This document shows positions 44,783 to 55,055 of a stretch of 64,000 bases of DNA, piece after piece. Position numbers and translations under genes: made by a program. The stretch spans positions 992,001-1,056,000 of the forward strand of contig MU839829.1 in assembly GCA_030411725.1 (NCBI GenBank). The letters run 5' to 3'. Within the stretch, counting starts at the first letter, position 1. Every line of letters starts with the position of its first letter. The notes under the pieces were generated by a model that saw nothing but the letters and a program-made list of their open reading frames with translations, did not search any database and was not told the origin of the DNA. The stretch is from Echria macrotheca (Eukaryota > Ascomycota > Sordariomycetes > Sordariales > Schizotheciaceae).

Positions 44783-47572
44783 TCACCAATAAACATGCCC
44801 CCCCTTCCCCCCTTTCCCATCCCACAACACCACATCCTCTTCCCTCTCCTTTGTATCACCTTCCAAAACCCTAACCAACCCCCCCCTCCTCCGCTCAGCC
44901 AACCACCGATCCGTCCACCCCCTCATCCTCCTCCGCCCAACCTCACTCCCCACATTAACCGTCGGCACGACCCTCTCGATCCGCAGCGCCATCAAGAACA
45001 TCGCCAGCTCCCGAAAACTACTATGCTCGCTATACGGCACGCCAAAGCACATCGCCTCCCTAGAACTCCCCCTCTGCGGCACCAGCTTCCCAACATCAAA
45101 CCGCGTCCGCCACCCAGACCCATGCAGAAGCTGCGTAAGAGACAAACCCGTCGGCGTCGCACCTCCCGCACCCCCTCCTCCTCCTCCTGTTCCAGAGGAA
45201 GATCGAAAATTCCATCCCGAAGGCCGAAAGCCCACGATCCGCCCAAAGTCCCGAGAATACTGCTCTAAATACTCGGCCAGCGTGTCGGCGCGAATCTCCA
45301 TCAGCATCTGCATGTGCACCTGGGCCTCGCGCGGGTCCGAGGTCATTAGTTCATCCAGCTCCGGGTCGTCGAGCTGGCGACAGATGCGGATTTTCTGGGG
45401 CGACGCGTAGATCTTTGTGCGCAGCGCGAGCGCGATGGCCTTGCAGATGCGTTCCTTGCCTATGCTGTAGGTGCCGCAGACGACGAGGAGGCGGTTGCTG
45501 CGTTTTGGGGAAGCGTTCTTCTTCTGGAGGAGGGCCGTGAAGGCGTTGTTGTTGTTGTTGGGAGTGTCAGGGGGAGGAGGAGGAGCATCGTCAGATGATA
45601 GGACAGGTGGTTTATCAGGTTCGGGACGGGAGGATAATGATGCCTTGTCGCTCTTCTTGAAAAACTTGGCGACGCTGTCGAGACCGGGAGGCGCACCGCC
45701 CTCGCGGCGGCGGAGGAGTGCGTTCCATGTCGTGTCATCCCCTTCGGCAAGTCCCCTGTCCAGCTGTACGCAGATTTCGGCGCAGGCGCGGACGACGTCG
45801 TCTTGCGGAGGAAAAGAATATCGCGGGTTGAGATAGGTCGTGTCCAGGTAGCAGACGTCAATCTTTTGCTGGCAAGTCTTGCCTGATATCGCGTGCACCG
45901 TCTCGGGCCGCAGCTCGGGATGCGAGACGTGGGCAGGACAGGCGCGAAAGTCACCACAATGCAGAATCCGATGCGTCTTCTTCCCCGCCACCGCCTTCTC
46001 GAACAAGAACAGCGAGCTGCCGGGACAATGGTTCGCCGGTATCATGGTGACCGACACCCCCTCGGCGTCCGGCACAGCCACCTTCTTGTCGAACTCGAGC
46101 TCGACGACAAACTTGGCCGCCGTCCGCAGCTGCGACTTGACCAGCGACCCCGTCACCTTGCTGCAGTAGATCGGCCCATGCGTCCAGTTGGCCGTCAGGC
46201 CGACGTAGTGATCGCTATGGAAGTGGCTCAGAAAATAGGCATTGCACCCCTCGACCGCCCCATACCGGAACGCATCCACGCAGATGGAGAATCCCGGCAT
46301 GATCTTGTAGAACGGACACGTCCGCTTATACGCCGGCATTCCTCTTGACGCATTCTCCGCCGCCGCGGCGCTCGCCCACGCGCTATCTTCGGCATGGCCG
46401 TTCATGAGCCGCGCAAACGCAGACTTGGGCTGGCTGTCGTCGTCGCCGAGAGCAAAAGGATTGGCCTGGCCAGGCCGCGGCACAGCCGCCTTGGCGAACC
46501 TCTTTCCCACCTCTCCAGTAAAATCTTCACGGACTTTGGATCCGACAGAATCGGGCGGCTCCGGAAGCGGTGTGGGCTTCCCGTCCAGACAAGCATTGAC
46601 ATGCGCTGTAGCCTGATCCTCCGTGACTCCCGCTAGACTCCCGTTGCAGATGGGACAGCACTCCTCCATCAACCCGCTGTCCTCCACAATACCCGCCTCT
46701 TCTGCTTCAAGCATTGCCTGTTCCCGCATGTACTTCATCTCCCGAAACTCCTCACCCCACTGTCCCTCCCCCAGTAATTCCATATCTTCATTGCCGAGAC
46801 CTTCGTATTCGTCCATAACCTCGTCCGGGGGGTTATCCTCCAATCCCTCGGGAACCTCTTCACATCTTCCGCTCCCCGAAGTCTCGTGCCGGAGAAGCAA
46901 CCGATTCCTGGACAAAGGCGCCGCGGCCGTGAGTAAGGGCTGCTTCCCCCGTCGCAAATCAGAACAACTGGACCTCACCGTTGTCGAGTGCTTGGTAGGG
47001 GTCCCTCCGCCCTCGTCTTCGCCCTCGTCCGAGGAATCGTCCAGGAATGGGTTCACCTTGGGTGCCGTGACCTTCTTGATTGACGTCTGATCCCCAGAAT
47101 CTGGGAGGAATCGAACCGGTGAGCTCTTCGCTGCGCTCGGAACAACTCGAGCAGGCGAACCGTCCGCCTCCTCAACCTTGCGCTTCTTCACCGACCCGCC
47201 ATTCTCATTATACCGCGCCTCTTCCTCGCCATCATCATCATCACCATCATCCTCCTCCTCATTCCCCTCGTCCTCCCCAGACCCCCATATGTCCTCTACC
47301 TCTCCCTCCTCCTGCCCCTCTTCCCCCTCCCCAGCAACGAGATCGCCCGACACTCCCTCGCCCATAAAGAGATCCTCATCGGCCGACTTCTTAAAGTAAT
47401 CAAGTATGCTCCCGTTCTTCTTCTGCGGCGGCCGCCGTCGAGGCTGCAGCTTATTGCCCCGGCTGCCGCCAGCGCTGCCGAACGCAATTGGCTTCGTCGC
47501 GGATGATTTCGCTGGCGTCGTGAGCCTCGTTTGTCGGGGCTTCTTTGCCATTGGTCTCTTGGGCGGGGCCAT
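44783..47572 (-). CDS. PSO2: DNA cross-link repair nuclease PSO2/SNM1
   Basis: Metallo-beta-lactamase/beta-CASP 5' exonuclease that digests DNA past interstrand cross-links in the nucleus. A single exon of 929 residues runs from MAPPKRPMAKK; an in-frame upstream ATG at 47722 would add 50 residues of doubtful value. At about residue 52, NGSILDYF resembles a PIP box with Asn in place of Gln. A UBZ-type finger lies at about residue 305 (CCPICNGSL...HVNAC). The catalytic domain follows: HFHSDH at about residue 449, then NHCPGS, HCGDFR and DTTYLNPRYSFP. A low-complexity insertion with Pro, Asp and Asn runs interrupts the beta-CASP region before RLLVVCGTYSIGKERI. The C-terminal block PYSEHSSFRELAMFL is complete. 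It lies tandem to eIF3d. Confidence 0.96.
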   Translation of the reverse strand: MAPPKRPMAKKPRQTRLTTPAKSSATKPIAFGSAGGSRGNKLQPRRRPPQKKNGSILDYFKKSADEDLFMGEGVSGDLVAGEGEEGQEEGEVEDIWGSGEDEGNEEEDDGDDDDGEEEARYNENGGSVKKRKVEEADGSPARVVPSAAKSSPVRFLPDSGDQTSIKKVTAPKVNPFLDDSSDEGEDEGGGTPTKHSTTVRSSCSDLRRGKQPLLTAAAPLSRNRLLLRHETSGSGRCEEVPEGLEDNPPDEVMDEYEGLGNEDMELLGEGQWGEEFREMKYMREQAMLEAEEAGIVEDSGLMEECCPICNGSLAGVTEDQATAHVNACLDGKPTPLPEPPDSVGSKVREDFTGEVGKRFAKAAVPRPGQANPFALGDDDSQPKSAFARLMNGHAEDSAWASAAAAENASRGMPAYKRTCPFYKIMPGFSICVDAFRYGAVEGCNAYFLSHFHSDHYVGLTANWTHGPIYCSKVTGSLVKSQLRTAAKFVVELEFDKKVAVPDAEGVSVTMIPANHCPGSSLFLFEKAVAGKKTHRILHCGDFRACPAHVSHPELRPETVHAISGKTCQQKIDVCYLDTTYLNPRYSFPPQDDVVRACAEICVQLDRGLAEGDDTTWNALLRRREGGAPPGLDSVAKFFKKSDKASLSSRPEPDKPPVLSSDDAPPPPPDTPNNNNNAFTALLQKKNASPKRSNRLLVVCGTYSIGKERICKAIALALRTKIYASPQKIRICRQLDDPELDELMTSDPREAQVHMQMLMEIRADTLAEYLEQYSRDFGRIVGFRPSGWNFRSSSGTGGGGGGAGGATPTGLSLTQLLHGSGWRTRFDVGKLVPQRGSSREAMCFGVPYSEHSSFRELAMFLMALRIERVVPTVNVGSEVGRRRMRGWTDRWLAERRRGGLVRVLEGDTKEREEDVVLWDGKGGKGGHVYW

Positions 47573-48003
47573 CGTGTGCGGCTTCGATTCAGGCACACAG
47601 CCCCTCGGGCGCAGGTTGAGGTGGAATGGTTGCTCCGGGTGGTTGCAGGTGGCGTGGCGACGCGAAAGACGCGAACGGGTTTGGGTGCGAGGAGGGGTGA
47701 AGACCTGCCTGCGCGTAATCACGTGAGCACTTTAACCCTTGGCTTTGTTCGTTCAGGACATTGTCTTGACACTCTTATTACGGAGTGCGTACGGTGTTGC
47801 AGCTCAACACGGACATGGTAGCGCTAGGACATGGCAATGTTGTCAAACGGATTGTCAATGGGAAAATAATACGGAGTAAACGCCCGGCAGACGAGCTATT
47901 CTATTGGTAGCTAACTACCTCCAACGCTCCGAATCTCAAGCACGCCAACCCTTTTATCATAACCGAAACGCTGAAGTTATCCTCGTTTGATACAGACCCG
48001 TCA
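47573..48003. other. Intergenic gap eIF3d-PSO2
   Basis: A 431-bp gap between two minus-strand genes. It contains the eIF3d 3' UTR and the PSO2 promoter. The plus-strand ATTACGGAGT at 47778-47787 also occurs at 19985-19994, probably by chance. No gene is visible. Confidence 0.6.
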
Positions 48004-49886
48004 TCACTCATCGGCAGGTTCCGCCTCCTCGTCCACAACATCCGGCACGTCGTCCGCATCTTCGTCAAAACTGCTCGTTGGCACCTCATACAAGCGCAGG
48101 ATGCTCTTGTTGGGATCCTTGACAAGGATGAACTTGCCGTCGTCTTCCTCCCTCTTCAAGCACATGTCCGCGATCGTCCGAACAATGCCCCATCCATTAG
48201 ACAGCTGCAGGTTCATCTGGTTCGCGAAATCCTTAGGCTTCCAGCCGATGACGCCAAGGATGACGTGCTTCTCGTTGCTCTTGGGGTTCGCGCGCGAAAC
48301 AAATCTGTCATGGTTAGCCAATATGCCTCACAACATGCATCGGAAAACATACCCAAGCTTCATCATATCGGCCCGCGCCAGAATGCTCTGCACAGTCCAT
48401 CTGGCGAGCTTGCAGCTGTTGTTCTTCATCTCGGTCGCCACCACCGCGCCTCGTTGCGAGACGAGCTTGGTGCGCCAGTCAAGCGCACCGCCGCTGCCCT
48501 GCGCCTTGCTGTCAAACTCGTTGAGCGCGTGCACCGTGAGCAGCTGATCATCGCCGCTTATGGCGTTCTTCTGCACCGCGTCCAGCTCGGTTCGCACGAT
48601 GAGGTATGTCGGGTCCTCGTCGCTGGTTGAGAGATCGAATCGGCGGTACTTGTAAGCCTTGGACGCGGGCGGCGCCGTCTCTTCCGCCGCGTTGTAAAAC
48701 GGATTCTCGTGAGCCATCTCGAGCTTCGTGTTCTCGAGGACAACCTGGTTGGCAAAGTTGTGGTTGATGTACGTAGCCTCCTCCGCAAGCGCTTGCGGCT
48801 GGTTGATGCCATCCTTGGAACCCTCCGATGCCTCCAGGGGTGCGTCGGCAGCGTTCTCGTTGACTGTCACCATGTCGAGCGCCGCATTATCACGCTTGTC
48901 AAGGAAGATCTTGTTGCCCTGGCGAACAATGACAATATCCCACGAGTAGACGGACCGCGTAGCGCACATGAGCATCGAGAGGATGTTGTCCGTGGCGAAG
49001 ATGGTCGCCTCGTCCTTCTCTGCGAGCTCTTGGATGACGGGATCCGAAGACGTCGTGACGTTGTAAGCCGCGCGGTCCAAGGCGGTGAGCTTGCGCTCAG
49101 CCGTCTTGACAGGCTGCTTGTCGTAGCTCCGGTCGTAGTAGTGGAGGAAACCATAGCTGTCCACGTCCTCGCCCTCATCCGTCTCGAGGTTGAGCTTGCC
49201 AAGACGGTTGAAATCAATCTCCTCGAGGAGCTTCCAGTCCGGCTTGATATTGATCGATGCGTCGCGGTTTCTTTGCGGCTTGTCATAGTCCTTCCAGCCA
49301 AACCTCCGACCCCGCTGACCGGCACCCCCCCGACCACCGCCCCGGTTATCGTAACCGCCGCCATATTGCTGGCCGCCACGGCCAGATCTCTGGAACTGCT
49401 GCCTACCACCCCGCGAGTCGCCGCGGCCGCCGCGCTGGCCCCTACCTCGTGTGAAAACCGCACCCCGCCCGAAGCGAGTCTTGCCCGAATCACGAACGTT
49501 GGACACGACCGAGAAGGACGACTCGTCCTCGGCTACAGGAGCTGCGAATATCGTGCTGGTACCAGCGCCGTATACTTGTTGGTCTAACAGAAGAAGAATA
49601 TTAGCGAGTTTTTCTTTGGCCGCTGAATCGCACGAGAAAATCTAGGTCCCTTACCCCGGTAGTTGCGATTGTACTGTTGCCTTCCGCCTCGTCCATCTCT
49701 ACCGTCCTTCGAGTCGGCCGCCCAGTCTGCCATCCGGCCGAGCTTGTCGCCCTTCGAGTACGGAGCGTAGGGCACGCCATTGAGCATGGTCTCGGTGGTG
49801 ACTGGAGGGCCCCATGACGCTCCGAGGTCTGGGAGCGACTCGATAAGGTCGACCAGGGGGGATGTCCCTGGAGTGTAGCCCGCCAT
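48004..49886 (-). CDS. Eukaryotic translation initiation factor 3 subunit D (eIF3d)
   Basis: Cytoplasmic eIF3 subunit near the mRNA entry channel; in animals it can bind the 5' cap. Complement(join(48004..48304, 48353..49583, 49655..49886)) gives 587 residues. Introns are 71 and 48 nt with GCTAAT and CTAAC branch sites, and both joins restore conserved text: NRNYRGD to QQVYG, and MMKLG to FVSRANPKSNEKH. Order: the N-terminal block MAGYTPGTSPLVDLIESLPD; an Arg/Gly-rich stretch at about residues 117-165 (RGQRGGRGDSRGG and following), which probably binds RNA; then the conserved core with INIKPDWKLLEEIDFNRLGKL and RSVYSWDIVIVRQGNKIF. The C-terminus is acidic (DEDADDVPDVVDEE). The start follows the usual fungal N-terminus. 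Confidence 0.97.
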
Positions 49887-50385
49887 GTTCGCACGATGAT
49901 AAGCTACTGCAAAGGTAAGATGTGGTTTGCAGGCGGTTGCGTGGGGTGGTGCTTGTCGTTACGATGGAAAGTGGAGGGGTTCTGGTCGGGGTCGAGATAT
50001 GCACAAAAAGTTCGAAATTCGCTTGGTGGGGTTGTGTGGGTGGGGCAAGGCAAGTGCACAACGGCCAAGCTTAAGTGGGTCCATCGCACTGTCTCTCACC
50101 TTGACTCTCACCTTGCCCCGAGAAAGTTCCCGATCGGGACAACAGTTCGATAATGAAAAAGAGAACAGAGAGGTATCATCTATCCTGAACAAAGAACATA
50201 ACCCCCAAACCGCCTCGCCAGACCGCCTTTTGTGCCCTACGGATTCGGGAGCACAAGGTGGATTTTGACCACCATACAGACCGCTTCGCATCCCCAAAAG
50301 AAAAAAAAAAATACCCTCGGCAGAACAAACCGCGATATACCCCCAAATGATCCTACAGAGGAGGATCCCTTTACCCCGAAACCAT
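49887..50385. other. Intergenic gap between eIF3d and the bZIP gene
   Basis: A 499-bp gap between two minus-strand genes. It should hold the eIF3d promoter and the bZIP 3' UTR. No gene or repeat is visible. Confidence 0.6.
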
Positions 50386-52315
50386 TCAATACACCATCCC
50401 GTACTCGGTCTTCATCGAGAAGATGTTCTCCAGCGCATCCCGTACTTCAAACTCCTCCATAACAGCACCAAAGCTACGCCATGTCAGTAAGACGTGCCGA
50501 GGGCCGGACCCGAACCAGAAAACTCACCCGTAACACCGCACTTTGCTCCCGAGCTCCTCGGCAATCCGTACAAAGTCCTCCTCCCTAAGATCTGCCAGTC
50601 GTGGGTGGGCCAGCACCATTCCCCAGGCCATCACGGGCGTGATCTCGCCGTCCAGGTTGAGCCGTTTGCTGAGATCGAGCAGCGTCGCGAGATCGCCCTT
50701 GCTCAGTTCCCACGTCCGCTGGCCCGACTCGACTGCCCCTCCACCGGCCTTCCCACCCCCGGGTGCCGCTCGAACGTTGCTGTAACCGAAAGGTATGTCG
50801 GGTGTCAGCTCCGGGAATGGCTCGGGCGGACACGAAGCCATGAGCGCATGTCCACAGGGTTCGCCGCCGCCAACCTCGGTACCGCGTTCTAACAACCAGG
50901 GCATATGATCCATGCATGGCTTTTCGAGTCTGTTCGTACCGCGCGTCCCAAGGGGAAGCGCTTCTGTTAGCATGCATTTCTATACCTTATTTCTTCTCAC
51001 TAGAAGAACACCGCCAAGCCCCTCCCTCCAAGCCCTATCCCCTCGGATCCCCTGGAATATGATACATCTGCTATTCCCTCCAACTTCTCGACTCTCACCA
51101 GTCCCCTCATGCTCTTCATCCTCTCTCCTCTCTCCTCTCACAGGTAACCTTTCAGGGGGGATGCTGGGCTGCGACGACGGGGGTAGGGCTTTCGGAGGGG
51201 TTAGGGGGAAAGGGCTCGTAGGGGTCGTCGGGGAACCGTAGACTCGTGAGAAGTCTCCAATCTACGGGTGCTGGGAAGGGGGTGACATGTAAACCTGCGA
51301 GGGGTCTTCGTACGTTAACACGAAATCAATGCCAGCCTGATCATAATCCAAGTTTGGATTTCTCATGGCCTGGCCTCCAGCGCTGCTGCCTCCGCCTAGG
51401 TGCTGCCCTTGTCCAGAGTGGTGGTGTTGGTGGTGGACGTGAGGACCGCCGTGGGTGTGAGACGTTGCTTGCGGCGATGGCGCGCTCCCGGTGCCACGGC
51501 TGTGTGGTGGCACCATGTTGGTTGCCGAAAGGGGCGGCGTGAACGCGCTTGTGTGGCTGCTAGGTGCGGGGGCATAGCTGCCCGTAACACTAGCACTTGA
51601 GGCGTAGCCCACACTCGGGTTGCTCATCGCATCGTCAAGCACGCTGCTCCCACCCACTCCGGTCCCCAGTCCACCACCAAGACTACCCTGGGTCAAGAGC
51701 GCCTTGAGCTGCCGGTTCTCCTCTGCGAGTTTCTCCTTGTCCTGGGAGACATTGCTGTAGATCTCTTTCAGACGGAGAACCTCGTCCTCGAGAGCCTTGA
51801 TGTAAAGCTCTTTCCGCTCTCGGTGTGTCCTGCATCAACAACAACCACCCATCAGCAAACCATTACTCCGCCACGGAAATCCACCGAGTATCCCAACTTA
51901 CCGCTGAGCCTGCCGATTTAACTCTTGTCGTCGCGTGAGGGCGGGCTTGCTGTCTGGCTTAGGTCCACGGCGCTTCGCTGGTTGCCCATCTGCATCAAAA
52001 TGGTCAGTTAATGCATCTCCGGGAGAAGTCCGCGAGCTGCGCGCGCAGCGCTTGGCAAGACATACCTCTTGTTGTCCTCTTTTCCGTCAAGGTTTTGAGG
52101 AAGTTGAGATTGAGCGAGGACAAGGGGCTTTTGTCCTGAGGCGCCGGGGACCCGCCGAAGCTGGACTGCGATGCCGGGTTCGGCGACAGCGAGGACGACA
52201 TGGCGGCCCGGTCGTAGAGCGACGAGACAGACGGCGGTTGATGCGGAGGAGAGGAGTAGTTTGGCGGGGAGGGGTAAGCGGCGGCGGCTAGCGAGTTTCC
52301 TATGTCAGCAGCCAT
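50386..52315 (-). CDS. Yap-type bZIP transcription factor
   Basis: Nuclear DNA-binding regulator. Complement(join(50386..50473, 50528..50929, 51314..51829, 51902..51989, 52066..52315)) gives 447 residues with all phases agreeing. The basic region is split over introns 1 and 2: KRRGPKPDSKPALTRRQELN then RQAQRTHRERKELYIKALED. The NRQAQR core is Yap/Pap1-like, with His where Yap proteins often have Phe. A leucine zipper follows (LRLKEIY, KLAEENRQLKALL). The middle is Gly/Ser/His-rich. The C-terminal domain is conserved in filamentous fungi in my reading: DFVLTLEKPCMDHMPWLLER, CGHALMASCPPEPFPELTPD, LDGEITPVMAWGMVLAHPRL and CYGFGAVMEEFEVRDALENI, with Cys residues that could sense redox. Introns are 76, 72, 384 and 54 nt. 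It may be a ZIF1-like factor, but I cannot assign a stress response. Confidence 0.88.
50930..51313 (-). other. Long intron 3 of the bZIP gene with an in-frame alternative end
   Basis: A 384-nt intron, the second longest in the window among secure genes. It starts GTACGA and ends GTACGAACAG, with a GCTAAC branch candidate about 40 nt before the acceptor. If retained, the frame adds YEDPSQVYMSPPSQHP and stops, removing the conserved C-terminal domain. Beyond that stop the same frame reopens with SPTTPTSPFPLTPP. Confidence 0.75.
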
Positions 52316-55055
52316 CTTTACACACTACCTTGTCTACCTTGTTCCTATAAAAATCCGGTGGCAATCTTGAACGGCCAAAGTCGACGAACGCGACGCGCAT
52401 CCCCGCAGGGCAGATAACAGAAAACCGATAAAGACAATTGGGATCACGAAGATCTCTCAGGAGGGAGGGGTGGTGGTGGGCCGCCGGGGACTCGTTTCTT
52501 GAAATAGGCCAGGTGCGTATTTCGAGAAGCGGGAGCGGTACAAAGGGGGCGAGTCACACACGCAAACACGGGACGAACGACAGAGACAAGACAGACCACG
52601 GGCATACCTGGAGATGATGATTCCGGGCTCTGGACGCAATGCGATGCGCTCCCAGAGCTCTTCGGGTCCCTGTGAGGTGTTGAGGGACCTTCGAGGAGCA
52701 ACGGAAGGGGTGCTCGCAGTGAAAGCTGGGCTCGTCTAAGGCAAAGCGCGTCGTGGGATTGGCGGCTTGGCCTTGGCGGGGTGTGAGCGGCAGGAAGGGG
52801 AGGCGTCGGTCCGGACAGAAGCTGAAACGGTTACGAACGGGAGTGCTGTCTGAGATCCAAGGGGTTGTCGGCAGACACTAGAAGGCGTCGAGAAGAGGGC
52901 TGCCGAGTGGTTGACTACTGGGTCCAGATGATCGGGAGGACGTTCGTTTGGGAAACGTTTGACTCGAATCAAGCCCAAGGACTGTCAACAGCCGATTTGA
53001 AATGGCGGGAACTGATCTTCGCCCAGCGCAACGGACCCCAATGTGCCCTTTCGCTGCCGACAACCGCCGAACGGCCGAGGACGACGGCGTAGCCACAGAT
53101 CACGCCGGGCAGCACGTGCGTCGTGAAGTCGCAACGGGCTGTGGCTTGAACTGAGGCTCAGATGATGTGCTGGATGTGCTGGACACGGCTGGAAAACCCC
53201 GGTTGCGGATCGACTCTGGCTCGAGTGGGCGGAGAGTTATTCTTGGAGGGCAAAATTTGGTGAGATGGGTTGCGGTGACAGTAACAATAAGCTGTGCCGC
53301 CGAGAGACTCGAAGGTGGATATCGACTGCATCCAAATTCCAAAATGCGGAAGAGAGCTGAGCTTCTTAAGAAGTCGTCTCCGTCACATCTCGCGCCCTTG
53401 CATCCCAATCTGGCCATCGGTTGCCGCCCTCCAAACCGGGTGTGCGGTGATGAATTCCAATTCATGATTTGAGCTTACACACCGCTGAACACTTAGTCAG
53501 CGTGCGGAACGAGGCCGAGATGTGCGCGCGGGAGCAAGCTCGGCCCGCCCTGTTGGGCACGCTGCCTGGCTGCAGCTGTTGTTTGCCCGCCTTGGTCAGG
53601 GGTTCCTCAGTCCTTTTCGGGGGGTCGGGCAAGGATCGCCGAGGTATTTGATATTGTGTCATAGGGCTGAACCACGTCGTGGGCGGCTGTCAAGAACACC
53701 CAAAAAGCATTTTGCGTCACAGACAGGGAATTGAGTGCAACCTGGTTCAGCCCTGGGGAATTTGATAAATCTGTGGACGGGCGTCGACAGGGAACGGCAT
53801 TGATGCACAGGCGCAACAATATCGTTGGTGGCTGGATGGCTCTATGCGAGACTTGTGCTGTCAAGACAGTCGTGACATGCCGCAGACAAGAAGCGGCGAT
53901 ATCAATCTCAAATCAACGAGTTGGCGAGAAATGTCCGTTCTGTCAAAGTGTCATGGCCGAGCAGACGGGAGCGGGATAGGGGGGCATTTGTATCCTCTTT
54001 CGGAAAACGAGTAGACTTTGCCTTCCAGTTTGAGTGTGTTCGAATACAGCTTCTCCACAAGTTCATGTCAAGCCTCAACTGCGCCCCACAAGGCAAAAGC
54101 TCCTTTGTTTCCTCCGAGCTCCGGGTTGCTCAGTGATCGGACGACATCTAATCGGATATGGGAATGTCAAAAGGGCAAGATGTAGCGGGTATACCGGATC
54201 CGGCTCCCCCAATCATAAATGCCGTGGGAGAAAAACATCGACGCTTCAGATGACTCTCGTCGATCGAGCTCGTCTGGGTTTCCCCATTCCCAAATACCAC
54301 GATCGCCGTTGGGATATGCAAACCTCCGATCGCCAGACCCCTGCCCAGGCACTAAGCGCAACGCCCAGCGGCGACTGCGGGATCGTGATTTGAGTTTAGC
54401 AGTGCTGGACAGGGGACACACCTGCACGTCATTGCACCGAGATCGCGGGGCCGAGATCACAGGCCGGCTGTCGGTTCTGGTCGCCGACTACAAGAACGGG
54501 AGATTGGGATGGGGGGAGGGGGCCGAGGCTCGCATGAACGACTTTGTCAAATTCTCGAGGGTTGAAACCTGCAAGCGCGGGGCCAGAGCAGCGAGGGTCG
54601 CACTACCATTTTTGCCGGGGCCGCCGCGAGCAGAGCACACACAACCAACACCCTTTGCACCAACAACAACCCAAATCCAGCTCGCAAGCTGGCAACCTTC
54701 CCTGAGCCGATGTATTGAGCCGGCTGCCTCGCTACGGGCCGCTCTTCAGCTATCTTTATTGTCAGTTAGGCCATCCTCGAACCCCTCGAACCCCTTTCAC
54801 GTGCCTCGTTTCTCCTTCCGTCTCTTCATTGGCTTGTGACTGCCAGTCACTGCATGACCAGCTCCGGCGTACCTTAGCCCGGGATCGGGCTCTCATCGTC
54901 TATAGCCTTCGTTTTCGTCACCCCTAATTTGCCGGCTCAACATCCGCCCCGGCCGGCTTGCCAAGAACGGCTTCGGATTCCCCCCCTACGCGGTCTTGGA
55001 CGGCGGGGAATTTCTTGGATCGGACCCGTGCCGGAACCCCACTTCTCGGAGCTCC
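52316..55055. promoter_or_regulatory. 2.7-kb divergent intergenic region between bZIP and acyltransferase
   Basis: Must hold both promoters. The only distinct structure is a 12-bp perfect inverted repeat at 53663-53754, listed separately. The open frames are short and overlapping, and no gene is supported. The length suggests an extended bZIP promoter or leader. Confidence 0.55.
53663..53754. repeat. Perfect 12-bp inverted repeat with 68-bp spacer
   Basis: AGGGCTGAACCA at 53663-53674 is exactly reverse-complemented by TGGTTCAGCCCT at 53743-53754. The pairing does not extend inward or outward. No flanking target-site duplication is visible, so a transposon remnant is not supported. Confidence 0.75.

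Noticed and set aside
47573..47722. A 50-residue N-terminal extension of PSO2 from the ATG at 47722.
   Set aside because: The added sequence is Arg/Thr/Pro-rich and looks like translated promoter or leader. It could be a mitochondrial-type extension, but nothing proves it.
48709..49587. A 292-codon plus-strand frame opposite eIF3d.
   Set aside because: It is an antisense shadow of a secure coding exon, with no domain and no splice logic.
51241..51264. An apparent premature TAG in the bZIP gene, suggesting a pseudogene.
   Set aside because: A GTACGA donor at 51313 joined to the acceptor at 50930 removes it and restores FVLTLEKPCMDHMPW, which fits the conserved domain.
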